The notes beneath the pieces were generated by a model. It ran no database searches and was not told the DNA's origin. It saw only the letters and a list, made by a program, of their open reading frames with translations. DNA of 64,000 nucleotides, from the NCBI GenBank assembly GCA_038503075.1, contig JBCAML010000018.1, forward strand, positions 1,054,001-1,118,000. The letters are read 5' to 3'. Below, one piece after another: positions 1-12,454 of this stretch (positions are counted from its first letter, which is position 1; each line of letters starts with the position of its first letter). The stretch comes from Gyromitra esculenta (lineage: Eukaryota; Ascomycota; Pezizomycetes; Pezizales; Discinaceae). Position numbers and translations under genes: made by a program.

Positions 1-343
1 AAACGAACGAAGAGCACATGTAGGTTTGCTTTTAAAATCAGTTAGTTAGTGATTATAGAAGAACTTCAAGACATCACGCCATACGAAGATAACATCATCT
101 ATATCTGACCCAGGAACATATATCAATTCAAATTCCCCAGCTCTCCATGATCCAAGGGAGGTCCGGGTTTAGGCACTAAACGGAAAACGTCCTGTACTAA
201 CTTTTAAGAACGGTATGTTGCAAAATTGGAGCCCAAATGGTGAGAAACCACGCTTCCTCCGTTCTCTTTTTGTTGGATATATATATACTTCCTAGTCAAG
301 ACTTTCCATTGGTTTATCATGTTTCTGTTTCCTCGCTAGTTTC

Positions 344-361
344 TATAGGGTTTGCCCTATA
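344..361. repeat. Perfect hairpin TATAGGG/CCCTATA
   Basis: TATAGGG (344-350), a four-base TTTG loop, then CCCTATA (355-361) form a perfect 7-bp inverted repeat. Further CCCTATA, TATAGGG and CTATAG words follow within the next 450 bases. It could be a small palindromic repeat or part of a decayed element; no function can be assigned from sequence. Confidence 0.6.
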
Positions 362-1522
362 TAGGGACTCTCCTGCCTACTGGGAGATACCCTATATGTT
401 AGCTCCATATAGACTCGCTGGCAGTATATATATAGGGCTTCCGGACCCTTCTACAGTTTTTCTTTATCTCAACCTCTTTAGCGCTACGCTCCGGTACACA
501 GATATATTCATTATCTTTAACAATTTTTGTTGAGAATAATGAATAAATTCGTATATCTGAGCTGGATAAATTGAAAAGAAGAGAAAGGGAAGAATCAAGC
601 ACGGACATCAAGCCCCTATAGATATACTCCTTATAAAGCCACATAAGCCGGGCTATAGGAGGTTCTTTGGGCGTCGAATATATCGGCCCGAGCAACCCCT
701 ATAGTAGTTAAAGCTTCTGGCCGAACCGATATCCCGTCGGAGGACGTGAACCCTAGGAAGCCTATAGATATATATGATATATCCAAAATTTTCAACAAGT
801 TCAAGCTCCGAGTGAACGTCTGTGAACAATCACTCACCCTCGTCATTCCTTATCACCATCTTCTATTTTACGGACTAAACTTACCTTTAGTCCACAGCCT
901 CCATCCTTTTCTTGCATCACACAAATATCTACCGCATCTAACGACAATGGCAAACTTTAGATGATGCGAGAAAAGCCGAGTTCGGTGGTAAAAAGAATTA
1001 GAACGATGCTGCTATTGAAGCGGACTTAAGCAACATTCTCTCAACCCCAGGGATCGCAAGCGATGTGATGGTGTCACAACATATGTGAGTTCAGAGTGGG
1101 CCGCTATGTTATACCTACGAAACTATAGGGCGTTTGATACAACGATTGGGGAGCGTGATCACAGCTATATGTATATATAGTTAGGAAAGGAGGAAATGTT
1201 TTCATTGTGAAAGTGCATGTAGTTCATAGTCACTCGCATTTTGCCCACTAGAAAACCAAGGCGTGTTTGTACAGTTGGGTCCAACAAGACCCTGCGGTTT
1301 TTGAAGTACCATGACACAACGGGTTTGAGATTAATGGGCAAAAATCAACCAAGATATTTGACATTCAGAGAAAAAATATAAGACAGTTAATTACATATAC
1401 GGTTCATTTAAGTAGTAATAAAAGTAGAATAAAATTCTACTATATTTTTAAAGGAGGTTTGTCATCACCTGGTTGTGTTGCGTTACTTCAAAAGCCGCAG
1501 GTATTTGTTGGACGTAGCTGTA

Positions 1523-1765
1523 TAGTCGTGTAAGAAAAGTCTTGACACCCTACTTCGCTATGGTACAACCAGTACTCTACATGGTACCGGTACTAAAGAG
1601 CGCAAAACAAATATATTGTGAAATAATGAAAATAAATACAGAGACGATAAATAAGATTCTACCATTTTGTATGGCTGTACTAGCTGGTGTTGCGCGCAGG
1701 CATGTTGTGTGTAGATAGCTGTCTCGCCAGCGAGGTAGGGTGTCAAGACTTTTCTTACACGACTG
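1523..1765. mobile_element. Tc1/mariner-like MITE (243 bp)
   Basis: Two inverted arms of about 41 bp (1519-1559 and 1729-1769) match with only two mismatches. The element ends are TAGTCGTGTAAG on the left and, reversed, CAGTCGTGTAAG on the right. It is flanked by TA dinucleotides (1521-1522 and 1766-1767), the target duplication expected for Tc1/mariner elements, whose ends often read CAGT. The 160-base interior has no open frame of note, so it is non-autonomous. Superfamily assignment is inferred from the TA flanks and end bases only. Confidence 0.75.
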
Positions 1766-2239
1766 TACATATATTTACGAGGAACGTAAGCGCGCAAAGT
1801 ACACGTATGCCAAGATTAGTCTCTTGAGTGATATTTTGTGATTACAAAACTCGTCGAGCTAGATCGTATTCACATCATCAACCAAGTAATTGGTAGGGCT
1901 AATGGAATGGCCTGGTCTCATTTCTAGCCCCTCTCATGCAGCTTGCTGCGTGCCGTAGGAACAACCTATGGTAGGTGATTTAAAAAGGTATAGACACGTG
2001 CGTAGATAAGCGACGGTATGCCAAGCCACTTCACGCGTCCGCCATTGACGCGTTAGATATTCTCCTGCATTGATGGCTATTGTGCGCTATTCAACTGCAT
2101 CAGCGCGTTAGAGTTAGATACTGGTCACGAGCACGGGCAATACCGATTCTCAACGTCCTTCCTTAAAGCCTCCCACCCCCACCATACGATTCTGTGAGAA
2201 TTTACTAATAAGGAACATACTTTTTCCCCCCTCATCACA

Positions 2240-4686
2240 ATGGACTCTGAATGTGCAAACCCCATCCTCCTCAGTTTCCTGAAAGGGTGGTGGGATGAAG
2301 CCAAGAACTTCGGCTCCAGAGGTCTCTCTACGTAAGTTTACCCGCATGTCCCTATTAACGATGTTTTGACTGCTGATGACTGTTTTGATGAAATATAGGT
2401 ACAAACGTGCATACGAATCTATGAAGGCTTGCCCGATACCTTTCGAGCATCCTAGCCAAGCTATCGAGTTGAGCGGACTTGGTCCAAAGTTGTGTGAAAG
2501 GCTCACGAAAACGATGGAGAAGTATTGCACAGATAACGGGCTCCCGATGCCGAAAGTTCCTAAGAGGAGGTGTACGACACCCTTCAGTTTCGCATCTCAC
2601 CAAAGGTCACTTTTGCTTACGCTATGTCGTAGCATGTAAGCGAAGCGCCATTGATGTCGACAATAGCAACAGTGGCGATGACGATGCGTCCCCACCTCCG
2701 AACCCAAAGAGACCCCGAAAAGTGAAAGAATATGTTCCAGCCTATCGTTCTGGGGGATATGCTCTGCTTGTTGCCCTCCATGGGGCTGGAGAGGATATGT
2801 TGACGAAAGAACAGCTAATCGAAAGGGCGCAACCTCACACTGATTCTTCCTTCACCGTGCCCATCGATCCTACCAAACATTACACAGCCTGGGCTTCCAT
2901 GGGGACTCTCATAGAGAAAAATCTTGTCTATGGTCGGGGGCGTCCAAAGCGATACTGCCTGACAGATGCAGGAGACGAGATAGCTACTGCCACAGTGGGA
3001 GGAGACCTAACATCTAGTCGGGTACCTATAAGTGGTAAGACGAGAACTGAGAATGGAGAACCTAATTCTCGAGCTGAGGTTCCGAATTTAAGAACAACTA
3101 CAGTGAGCAGAAGCCTCAACGCAAATCAAGCTCCTCCGCGACTTGGCAGCTCCCTGCCACGTCCAGACTCTGAGGATGAAGATGATTTTAGGCGGATTTC
3201 ACATAGAATGCAAATGAGTGGGGCACGGTCGGGAGAATCATCAAGATCAGAGATTAACCCAGTTGCTCAGCGGAATAGACTACAGATGGTATATTCTGGG
3301 AGACCGTCTGAGTACGGGGAAGATCGACCGATAGTACGAGAGAATAGGTCAATCTCAAGACAAAGACTATCTCCGCCCTTCATAGATATAGAAGACCTCA
3401 CGAACTCTCCGCCACCGATACCACGGCCATCAGCACTTAGAACACTGAGCAAATCCAATTCAAACGTCCAATCCACTGTAAGCAAAGCTAAAAAGTCACT
3501 ACCACCACCAGCACCGCCACCACCACCACATCTCCCCCCCATCAAAAACCCTTTGATCTCAACTCTCCTCACTAGCCCTCGCACCGCTTCAATAGTCCCT
3601 TCACAATCCTCTCAACATGTCCTTCCGGCTCACTCTCACCCTGTCTCTGCCAAACCCGGCCCACCAACACTCTCACAATCTATTCAACAGAGCGACCCAC
3701 CTACATTTCCCTTCTTTGTTCCAGAAGTCCTCCAGCCCGGCACATTCTCCATCCACCTCCTCCTTGACAATCGCGAAGTGCGTGCTAAACACGACCGTGA
3801 CTACATCGCTAACACTTTGTCCTCTTCGGGAGTCACCCCCATTACACGTTCCCTTGCCATCGGGGACATCCTTTGGATTGCTCGCGAGCACTTTGCTCCC
3901 CACCGTGAGATTGTATTAGATTACATTGTTGAGCGAAAGCGCCTTGATGATCTAGTCGCAAGTATTAAGGACGGAAGGTTTCATGACCAGAAGTTCCGGT
4001 TGACAAAAAGTGGCGTAAAAAATGTCGTGTATATCATTGAAGACTATTCTATGGGTGGGGTGGAGGGGGGGATGCAGGAGGCAATTGAGACGGCAATTTC
4101 CAGTACACAGGTGGTGAATGAGTTTTTTGTAAAGAGAACTGGAAAGTTAGACGATACGATACGGTATCTTGTAAGAATGACGAAGATGTTGCAGAGGTTA
4201 TATTCCGTAAGTTCCCTTTTCCGCTTAGAGCGTCATCTTAAACGACTAACAGACAGACTATATCTGAGCCCATAGAAGAAATCACTCCCACTCATCCCGT
4301 CTAACCTTATCACGACCCACACTTACACTGCACTCCTCCTTCACTTACGCACAGTTTTCCCTACTCTACTCTTCCATCCCACTTACACCGACTTTTCTAC
4401 TCTTGTTTCCAAATCTGGTGCACTTACAGTACGCGACGTGTACCTGAAAATGCTGATGTGCATCCGCGGCATCTCAATCGAGAAGGCGGTCGAGATCCAG
4501 AAACTATATCCGACACCGAGGGAACTGGTGGCGGCATACAGAAGGTGTGGGACAGATAGTAAGAAATGCGATATGCTTATGAGGGAACTGGAGGGCAGGG
4601 TAGGGAGGAAAAAGCTCGGAGGGTCTTTGAGTACGAAAATTGCGGAGGTGTGGGGAGGGGTTGTTTTGGGGGAGGATGGGAGGTAG
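2240..4686 (+). CDS. MUS81: Crossover junction endonuclease MUS81
   Basis: The catalytic subunit of the Mus81-Eme1/Mms4 nuclease cuts 3' flaps, stalled forks and nicked Holliday junctions in the nucleus. Four exons (2240-2331, 2399-2571, 2633-4206, 4276-4686) give 749 aa. The N-terminus carries the helix-hairpin-helix region (PSQAIELSGLGPKLCERL). A winged-helix-like region follows, then a long Ser/Pro-rich linker. The ERCC4 nuclease core has LLLDNRE with Asp about 467, GDILWIAREHF, and the catalytic ERKRLDDL with ERK about 522-524. The C-terminal second HhH reads RDVYLKMLMCIRGISIEKAVEIQ, interrupted here only by description limits. The start is the first ATG and gives the family's usual N-terminus. 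Intron 2 uses donor GTACGA; an apparent frame change at 2570 and an in-frame stop near 4273 are both resolved by introns, so the gene looks intact. Confidence 0.95.
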
Positions 4687-5659
4687 ATTGAAAGTATATA
4701 TATATTTGTTTGTTTTTTTTGCACAAAAGGTGATGCTGTCCCTCTTGAGACCTAGGGACCAGAGAAGGAGAATAGAGAAGTTGCCTACATCAGTTTTAGA
4801 GCCGAGGTTGTGATTGGTGTTTCGTATCCCCTTTGGGAAACTGGTGTTTATATATCATATATATACTTTCATCATAAAACCTAGGCTCTAGGCGCCTTAA
4901 ATTAATCTGGCTGTCAATTGATATTTAGTAGGGATATATCCCCTAACAGACCTTCTGCCCCCAGCGCAACTTATAATTTGGCTACTTTTTCGCCCAGAGC
5001 CAATTCTTATCCGCTACTAACTAATCACCAAACCTTTATATATCCCTCTCCACATCCTTCTCTTCTGTGGTATCCTCAATGCAAGACTCTCAATCGCCCA
5101 CCAATTAGTCCTATTACACAGTTCACTAACCCGCCAAGTGCTAGATTCGGCATAGATATTACTCCCCAATCAACTCCCAGCTCGTAATTTCCGTTGGAAA
5201 CAAGTCAGTCTCGATGATTCAACATAGACCAACACATCTTTTGGGATGTTGCCATGAGTACAGTGCTGTTAAATTTTTGGAACAAACTTGTTATTCCGTT
5301 TAATTACTAGAAGCCTCCCGTTATTTGTATACTAGACTCCACCTATATATCTAGTTTCTGAAGAGCGATCGAGAACCGAAAACACTAAAATTAAAGAGAA
5401 AACCAATCCTCCCCAAAGGCAACAAGCTCCAAAAACTTGCGAAATGAAAAACCACCAATTAAAGGAGATCATAAAACGGGGGTTCAAGTTAACCCAGAAA
5501 AAGAAGAGAAAAATGAAAGAAATTTATTCACAGCACTACATGTAATTGGCTTCATGAAATAAGGGAAATGATCAATTGGGTTATCAGCACTTGAATCACC
5601 CTTTTAAAAGGAAAGGGGGGTTGACCCTAGCCTAGGAAGAGTCCCTCAACCCATAATAA
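4687..5659. other. Spacer downstream of MUS81
   Basis: No gene is supported. The MUS81 3' flank has T-rich and TATA runs (4695-4720). An 89-codon open frame at 4918-5187 has no family resemblance and no good start context. One TACATGTA palindrome lies at 5537-5544. Confidence 0.5.
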
Positions 5660-6280
5660 CTAATTATGACAAATAATACTCGGTGAGGAGGGAGCGCGGC
5701 GATAGGCGGCTGCTGACATGATTATCTTCCCATGTGGTCCTCCTTCCCACCGAAGGAGATTGCTGCTAGTCTGCGGCAACAGCCAGGAGGAAACAGCAAC
5801 CTTCGAGACACGGTGTACCCTAGAGCTAGTTCTTCTTGCCTGAAACGAGCTCTGAGAAAGTCTTGATGCTGTTACAGGAGGCGAACTGTTTAAGAGGGTA
5901 GAAGAAACAACTAAGGAAGGTGAAGTAGGAGAGCTTGCTAAGGATGATGGAGCTAGAGAGTGTGTAACTTGAGAGGTAGTTTTATCCATAGCAGTGGTGC
6001 ATGTATCAAACAGTAGCGTGGCGAAGAATCTGATATCAAGATCGCTAGGAGAGGCCCTTAGGATATTTTGAGATTGGAGTCGGACAGCCTCAAGGTCTTC
6101 ATTAATCTCAGCTGCTGTAGCGGGTTTGGTGATGCGGCATACAAGTTTTGATCGACCGAAATACTTGGGGGAGGGTGGATATTGATACCCGTTGGGAGGG
6201 CTACGGCGGGTTCTGGGGTGCTTGGGTAGTTGGTGCACATCACCAGCCTTTAGAGAATGCTTCCTTGCAGTGGCAGGCAT
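5660..6280 (-). CDS. Hypothetical Ser/Thr-rich protein
   Basis: An uninterrupted 206-codon frame starts at an ATG (6280) and ends at 5660. I do not recognise it. The first half is basic and Pro-rich, with a predicted helix around EINEDLEAVRLQSQNILRAS and the stretch DLDIRFFATLLFDTC. The second half is low-complexity Ser/Thr. The frame stays open upstream of the ATG as far as a possible acceptor (CCTATAG near 6351), so a further 5' exon is possible. It is one of the longest isolated frames in the spacers, but it could still be chance. Confidence 0.35.
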   Translation of the reverse strand: MPATARKHSLKAGDVHQLPKHPRTRRSPPNGYQYPPSPKYFGRSKLVCRITKPATAAEINEDLEAVRLQSQNILRASPSDLDIRFFATLLFDTCTTAMDKTTSQVTHSLAPSSLASSPTSPSLVVSSTLLNSSPPVTASRLSQSSFQARRTSSRVHRVSKVAVSSWLLPQTSSNLLRWEGGPHGKIIMSAAAYRRAPSSPSIICHN

Positions 6281-7834
6281 TTGTAGAAAAGCAACGAGTT
6301 GTTTGATGGTGGTTGGTCTTCGCGTGAGATGGTGACGATGAGAATATAGTGGCTATAGGTTGAGATTCTCAACCAGAAACTGGGATATATTTTATACTAA
6401 CTTGGGGTGGGGTTTTGTAGTGCTCTTGCTGCCGTTGCTGTTTGACTGAGAAGTTTGTCCGTCGATTATCCCGAAACAAAAAACCTCACAATTTTTTCTT
6501 ATGCCAAATTCGTTAATCAACGAGATACATTCTACGGAAAGTGACCTGCTTTCACTTGAAGTCTTCTTATTTCTCTCGTCAACGAGGTTTCTGAACTTAT
6601 ATCACTGATTTATCAAACCTATCTCCTATCCACCAGACACCAACAAAAATAACCTGGGTTTGCTAGCTTGACGGGCTATAGTTGGTGTTTCCCCGGGACT
6701 ATGGTTACGACTATTTCATGCCTACATGTATACATGTATGCAGATTCAAGATGCAGCTGCAGCGCGCGTGCACAGATACATGTGGCCAAGAATATGTGCA
6801 CGATGTTACTACTGAACTATCGACGACTACATGTAGTCTACAAGCTATAAAACTACCCCCATAGTACTGGTTGATATCGCCATCAAAACCATATGCATTG
6901 AAACTGATCATGAAGAACGAAGTGTTGATAGCCTAAACGTCTTAAACTCAGACCTGACACACACGCACACACACACACACACAAAAAGGGCCAATACTAC
7001 AATCGAAAAATAAGAACACACCGTTAACTATCGTAAGACAATAATTGAGAGCCGCTGAGGTTCAACCATGCATGTACGTACATGAAGATGGCACCGAAGT
7101 TGAGCATCACTGGATCACGTGGCCAAAATAAAAATAATCTTGATAATATAATACAATAATCATTATATGGGAGGTGATCTGGGAAACCCGTGCTTAAGTT
7201 ACGCCCCATAAGCATAGTTTTCCCAAATCACCACCCATATGTAGCACTAGAATTTACAAAGGAAGCAACTAACGCCACATATAATATATTTCTACTGCCC
7301 ATGGCTGCTGCGTGCTAGAGGCAAGGACGGAACTGGGTATGGTACTATTATCCTACAATTGTAGGCCTACAGCTTAGTTTCATAATCTATCACTCCCCAT
7401 TGATGTTTCCGCGAAGATGTGTGACATGAGGCTCCGCTAGACGCCACAGTCCTACTATAATAAACATTCCTGAAAACCCATTCCAAGCGGTGCGTTCGGA
7501 GATATCGTGGAGTTTACTGGTTACCCTCTACATACACTTGGAATTAGATGACCCAGGTAATTGGAATGAATTTTAATCTTGCGATCGCTGATCTTGGTTG
7601 ATAGGGGATGCGTTTTACTCTACTGGACGAGCGTTACGCGTCAACCTGATATTGGACCTTAATGAGGGTTGCTGCTGTCTTGACAGGGATCAAAAACGCC
7701 CATATGCAATAAAACTCTCTAATCTCCAGTGACGTACACCTCGCCAGCACTCACGCACACTCATCCACTGTCGAAATCATTCACAAAAGGGGAGACAGTG
7801 CCTACCATCAAACTGAGAAAGACTCGGAATCAAA
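6281..7834. other. Spacer with CA repeat and TACATGTA cluster
   Basis: No gene is supported. The stretch holds three TACATGTA copies (6723, 6731 in tandem, 6828), an ACGTACAT-type palindrome near 7072, a CA microsatellite and a partial GAGTGAT motif (7379-7395, reverse). The promoter of the mannosidase gene should lie at its right end. Confidence 0.5.
6957..6983. repeat. (CA)n microsatellite
   Basis: A run of about 13 AC dinucleotides is broken once by a G. It is a simple repeat in intergenic DNA. Confidence 0.9.
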
Positions 7835-10809
7835 ATGCTGAGGCTACGGGGACCTGTATCCTACAAGTTTCGCATCATCTCTCTAACGTTAGTCGCAGCT
7901 GTCTACATACTTTATGTCACGTTACCAGACTTCGGAGACGGAGATTCGAGCTTCAACAAAATTCCGTCTGCAAAGAGTGGGTTCTTTTGGTTCAGCAGTG
8001 GCAAAGCTGCATGGCCACGGAATAAAATTCAGTTTCAATTCAAACACAATGGGCGCGTTGCGGGTGATGAGAGGAGGGCGGAAGAGATTAAAGCCGCCAT
8101 GAAAACGACCTTTTGGAAATACCGGTTAGGAGCTTGGGGCGCAGATGAGATAAAACCGATATCAGGACACGGTCGGACTACGAGGTAGGCAGTACATGTA
8201 GTTTCTTCTTTTTGGTGGTACGAGGGATATGTAGTGCTGACATTAGACAACGGGTGTAGGAATGGATGGGCAGCTACAATCGTGGATACATTAACAACCA
8301 CAGCACTTATGGGTTTGGAGGAAGAATTTAAACTGGTTGGTTTTCAGCACGTTAATTGCAAAACTGAGGATTAGTAAGAACTAATTGGGTTTAGGAGTTG
8401 AATTTCACCATTGAAGGTATCGACTTCAATGATGCGATAGACCTGGTCGATCCGTTCGAGACAACCATCCGGTAGGTGAGACACAAGCTTGTCTGAGGCT
8501 TCCTACTGATGAATCGATAGTTATCTTGGTGCTTTAGTGTCAACAATTGACCTTATTGATGCTGGCGTGCTTCCTAAAATTTTGGTTTCCGAATCCGAAC
8601 GCCATGCTGTTTTATCACAAGCAGTGTTTTTGGCCGGAAAACTTGCTCCTGGCTTTGACTCCCCAACCGGAATGATATGGCCCAGGATCAACTTTACTAC
8701 AAACCAAGGTTGCAGGGAACACTTAGACCAGAGACCAATTCCAGGATTCGCACATGCGACAATCGGACCCGCTAGGGCAGGAACCAATTGGCTGGAAAAT
8801 AAAGTTCTTAGTAAGCTTACCGGGAACGTAAACTATGAGAGAAATGCTACGAGAGCTTGGAAGTGCGTTTCCCTAACCCTTTGAACTGGCTGCTGGACTC
8901 TCATTGATGGTGTGCGCAGGCCCTTAGTATGGAACAGGTGAGCAAACCCTGAGGGTGAGCCTCCAAAGAGCTTGACCTGCTGAAAGCTAAAACGATGGGG
9001 GGGGTTACCTTAGGTATATTGAGGAGTGGCCTGGCTTGATTGAGTAAGTTAACCAACATATATCCGAGTGGTGAGAATACCTACTGATACATTCCTTTAA
9101 GCTCGCCCATTGACATCATGACTGGTGCGCCTGTGGATCGACACAGAAGCTGGGGGGCGGGCCATGATTCGTACGTGATTCTCCTAAATCAATGTCCCTA
9201 ACTTAGCTTTGATCGAGGTTGCTAATTTTTTACGTTTCGGTAGTTATTATGAGGTCAGCCAATAGGCTCGCTTGTATTAACATATTTACTGACTTTGAAA
9301 AGTACCTCATCAAAGCTCATATATTAGCTCCTAGTGACCCCAATTCTGGGAAGTATAGAGATCGATGGATACAAGCCGTTGAATCAACAATGAAAAATCT
9401 TATGTCATGGTCAACCCCGAGTGAGGGGCGTGAAAAGGGCAAACTGTTCATTGCTCAATGGAAGAATGGATGGCTCTTGAATGAGATGGGACACCTAGCA
9501 TGTTTTGCGGGCGGCAATTTCTTACTCGGAGGCAAGTATCTCGGCAGGGAAGATATAATCCAATTTGGACTTGATGTTGTCGATGCATGCCATGCAACTT
9601 ATGTAGGCAGTAGCACTCGGATTGGACCTGAATATTTCTCCTGGATCCCTGCAGATACAACTAATGCAACTTATGAGCCCCAACATGATGGCCAACGTGA
9701 GCAATTAAAGAATTTAGGGTACTGGGTTACAGACGCTCGGTGGATGCTTCGTCCCGAGACCGTTGAATCATATTTCTATGCCTATAGGATCACAGGGAAT
9801 AAGATGTATCAGGATTGGGCATATGACGGATTCAAGTAAGTTTCATGCACCCTCAAGAGATACGCCTCACGCATTGATCCTTCTTTCTATTTCCAGGTAT
9901 GTACTGATCTAGTGGTTCACAGAGCATTTGTCGAGGCCTCGAAATCAGAGTTTGGATATGCCGAAGTCCAAGATGTCACTCAGCCTGCGGGACAAGATAA
10001 CGTCAATGACAAGGCAGAAAGTTTCTGGGGGGGTGAGTTATCAACCCTTCCATTCAACAAACCGACGGGGTTTCATGATACCGAGCCCAGTTGAAAATAC
10101 CATCTATTTCGCCCCGTCTCGCGGGACCTATACATCATGAATACACACTCCGCTGCGCTCTATTTGCTTTCCATTTCTACATGCACATGACCGTTTATGC
10201 TGACTATCTTTCCCCTGGCACTGGGATTGGACACTCATGCTTGCAGCCGAGACATTGAAGTAAGTTACCTCGCACCCTGCTTTTTGCTCTCTGTTGCCTG
10301 CCGCTCTACTCGAAAATTCTTGCAGCAAGTGGTTCTCCTTCAGCCGCACAGCTGACAAGGCTAATCCTGGTGATCGCATACATCAGGTATCTTTACTTGA
10401 CATTCACGAACGAAGATGTTGCGAGCCTTGACGAATGGGTTTTTAGCACAGGTAAGCGCCCCCACTCTTCTTCAACGTTAAATCCTTAAAACTGTCTCCA
10501 TCATTTTCTTTCTTTGTTTAAAGGTTTCCTTTTTTCCTTGCTACTGTTTTCTTCTTCGGCACATTCCATTCGGCACCACCAAAAGAAACCTCGCCCATGG
10601 TTAAATCTTTACCGTTCCTGATTCTACTTACCCAATACCTTGCTTCTCGGAAAGCTAAAGCCTCTTTTCAAAAAACTTCTTTCTTTTGTTTTTTTGTTTC
10701 TTCGCCTAGTATCTACCTGACCGATCATTTCCGATCCAGAAGAGCGCTCGGCTGATGATTGACCGTAATTTATAATTCAGAAGCACATCCATTCCGAATA
10801 ATTCAGTGA
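7835..10809 (+). CDS. Class I alpha-1,2-mannosidase (GH47)
   Basis: This enzyme trims alpha-1,2-linked mannose from N-glycans in the ER or Golgi. Thirteen exons (7835-8184, 8260-8350, 8395-8471, 8521-8862, 8920-8937, 9014-9043, 9102-9170, 9244-9253, 9303-9835, 9923-10032, 10247-10259, 10387-10451, 10781-10809) total 579 codons. A type II signal anchor lies at about residues 13-33. GH47 landmarks appear in order: NGWAATIVDTL, FETTIR (acid Glu 169), GHDSYYEYL (Asp 325), LRPETVES (Glu 481), ESFWGAETLKYLYL and the calcium-binding Thr of FSTEAHP (569). All catalytic residues are present, so it should be active. Less certain points are intron 2 (44 nt) and intron 8, whose donor GTCAGC is weak. Exons of 10, 13, 18 and 30 nt are unusual. 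The start gives the expected anchor. Confidence 0.9.
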
Positions 10810-12454
10810 TTTGATATTACCGACTCGGTAGAGTAAAGGAGCACAGTAAGGTAGGCAGCCTGTTGAAATTAGAAGAATAAGTATTTGAGCCCAATCTCAT
10901 TTCATATATATGTGCCGATTCTGAGACTTGGATGATCAATCGGCTCACTGTATGATGGGTTGCGTCTCCACCATTTCCGTTGCGCCCAGTTGATCTCCGG
11001 ACAGGTAGTCTTTATAAGTATCTTATTGTAGTAGATTCAAATTTCATTTATGCTGTGTATGCTTTGGATTTGTGATTTTTTTTTACTTTTCCATTGGACC
11101 CTATAGAACGCATATATCTGCATATTTCGTCAAATCGTTTCTTTCCTTTCTTCCTCTATTCGTTACTTTAGTGGCTCTCTAGGAGTATTTACTCAGAGGT
11201 TTTTTTCCCCTTTATCCCATTTGCTTTCCAGGGGCTTTTTTCCCTTCTTCTAGTATCGTAGCAATTTTTAGTATTCTATTACTTTGAAAAAACAGATGTC
11301 AGGTTTGAATTTCCTACGTAAAATATAAATAGATGCATACGTTTAGGCTATCGCGTAGTCAAGATATATATGATCTGAGCATCAGTGGTCTTTTATATTT
11401 GTACCTCGTCTAGGAGCAATCGATATGAACAAGTTGGAAGGGAAGACGACACCGAATCACCAAACCCCCTTTTTTTTTCGATAGTGACACTCCTCAATCA
11501 CACGTGTAAATTTCGATCTTTTTCGATCTAGCCTTGAGTTTTTTTAACCAGGTTAAATATAAACACCTAAACGAAGCATTATCTTTTTCATTTGTTATGC
11601 ATTTTATTTGACCCACGTACCTACTCTGACCAATCATCAGATTCTCGACATTTCCATATGATCGGTGACGTCGGTTCGGTGCCGTCCGAAATACTGATGA
11701 TCCCTTCCAATTGAAACATCACTACCCTGCATTGATTTTATTCGGCATTTTATTTTTCCGTTCAGCCAATCCTGGCAAGCCAGCAAATAATGGTATGACT
11801 CACTTGAAGCCTTGGGGGATCCCATATATTGCTGATCACAGACTATCACTCAGTGCGGGGGAAAGGAGACTGAACTATTTATAATTGCTTATTCCTCGCA
11901 GGGATCCGTCGTCACGTCATGGGGCTTGTTTTGCCAACAGCATGAGCTTAATTGATCTGGTTGCTAGGGTGCACTAAAATAACCCTTATTGAATGGCATG
12001 CAACCTCACATTTGGCTACATGTATTGAGCATGATGGTAATAGTTACATGTAGATAATTATAGGTTTCGTAATCGTGGCATCCATCTTTTATCAACCAAT
12101 CCCAAAGTATGGAGCTGGCTAGTTTAAGGAGTATTACACGGAGTTCGTTGACAAAGATGTACGAAAATAATAGCAGCTACAGGGTTCAGATATAGAGGAC
12201 GGATGCTAAGCTGCCTCACCGCGCATATAATGCAAGGGGTTCCCCCAACGACCCTAACGGCTCATGGCGATGGTGATAAATTTTCCCCACGCTACGCTTT
12301 GATATAGATTGGAGGTTTCTTTCCTATTTTTACAACAGATGTTTCTAATGATAGTACAGATACCTAAAGACGAAGACTCCTAAGCATATCGCAACCATGC
12401 ACCCTCCAGGACAGACAGAAGCCAAGCCCACCTTTTTCAGTAACCACGACACCT
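10810..12454. other. Spacer between mannosidase and rhomboid genes
   Basis: No gene is supported. T-rich tracts follow the mannosidase stop. Two TACATGTA copies (12017, 12045) and one reverse copy of the GAGTGAT-N5-GTGAT motif (11835-11851) are present. Both neighbours end here (converging), so it holds two 3' flanks. Confidence 0.5.

Larger units (their letters stand above)
1..2239. other. Intergenic spacer, AT-rich, with MITE
   Basis: I see no convincing gene here; the short open frames lack introns, family motifs and coding character. The stretch holds a cluster of CCCTATA/CTATAG motifs (about 344-780), a MITE-like inverted-repeat element (1523-1765) and one copy of the GAGTGAT-N5-GTGAT motif (1826-1842). 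The last 100 bases should include the MUS81 promoter. Confidence 0.6.
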
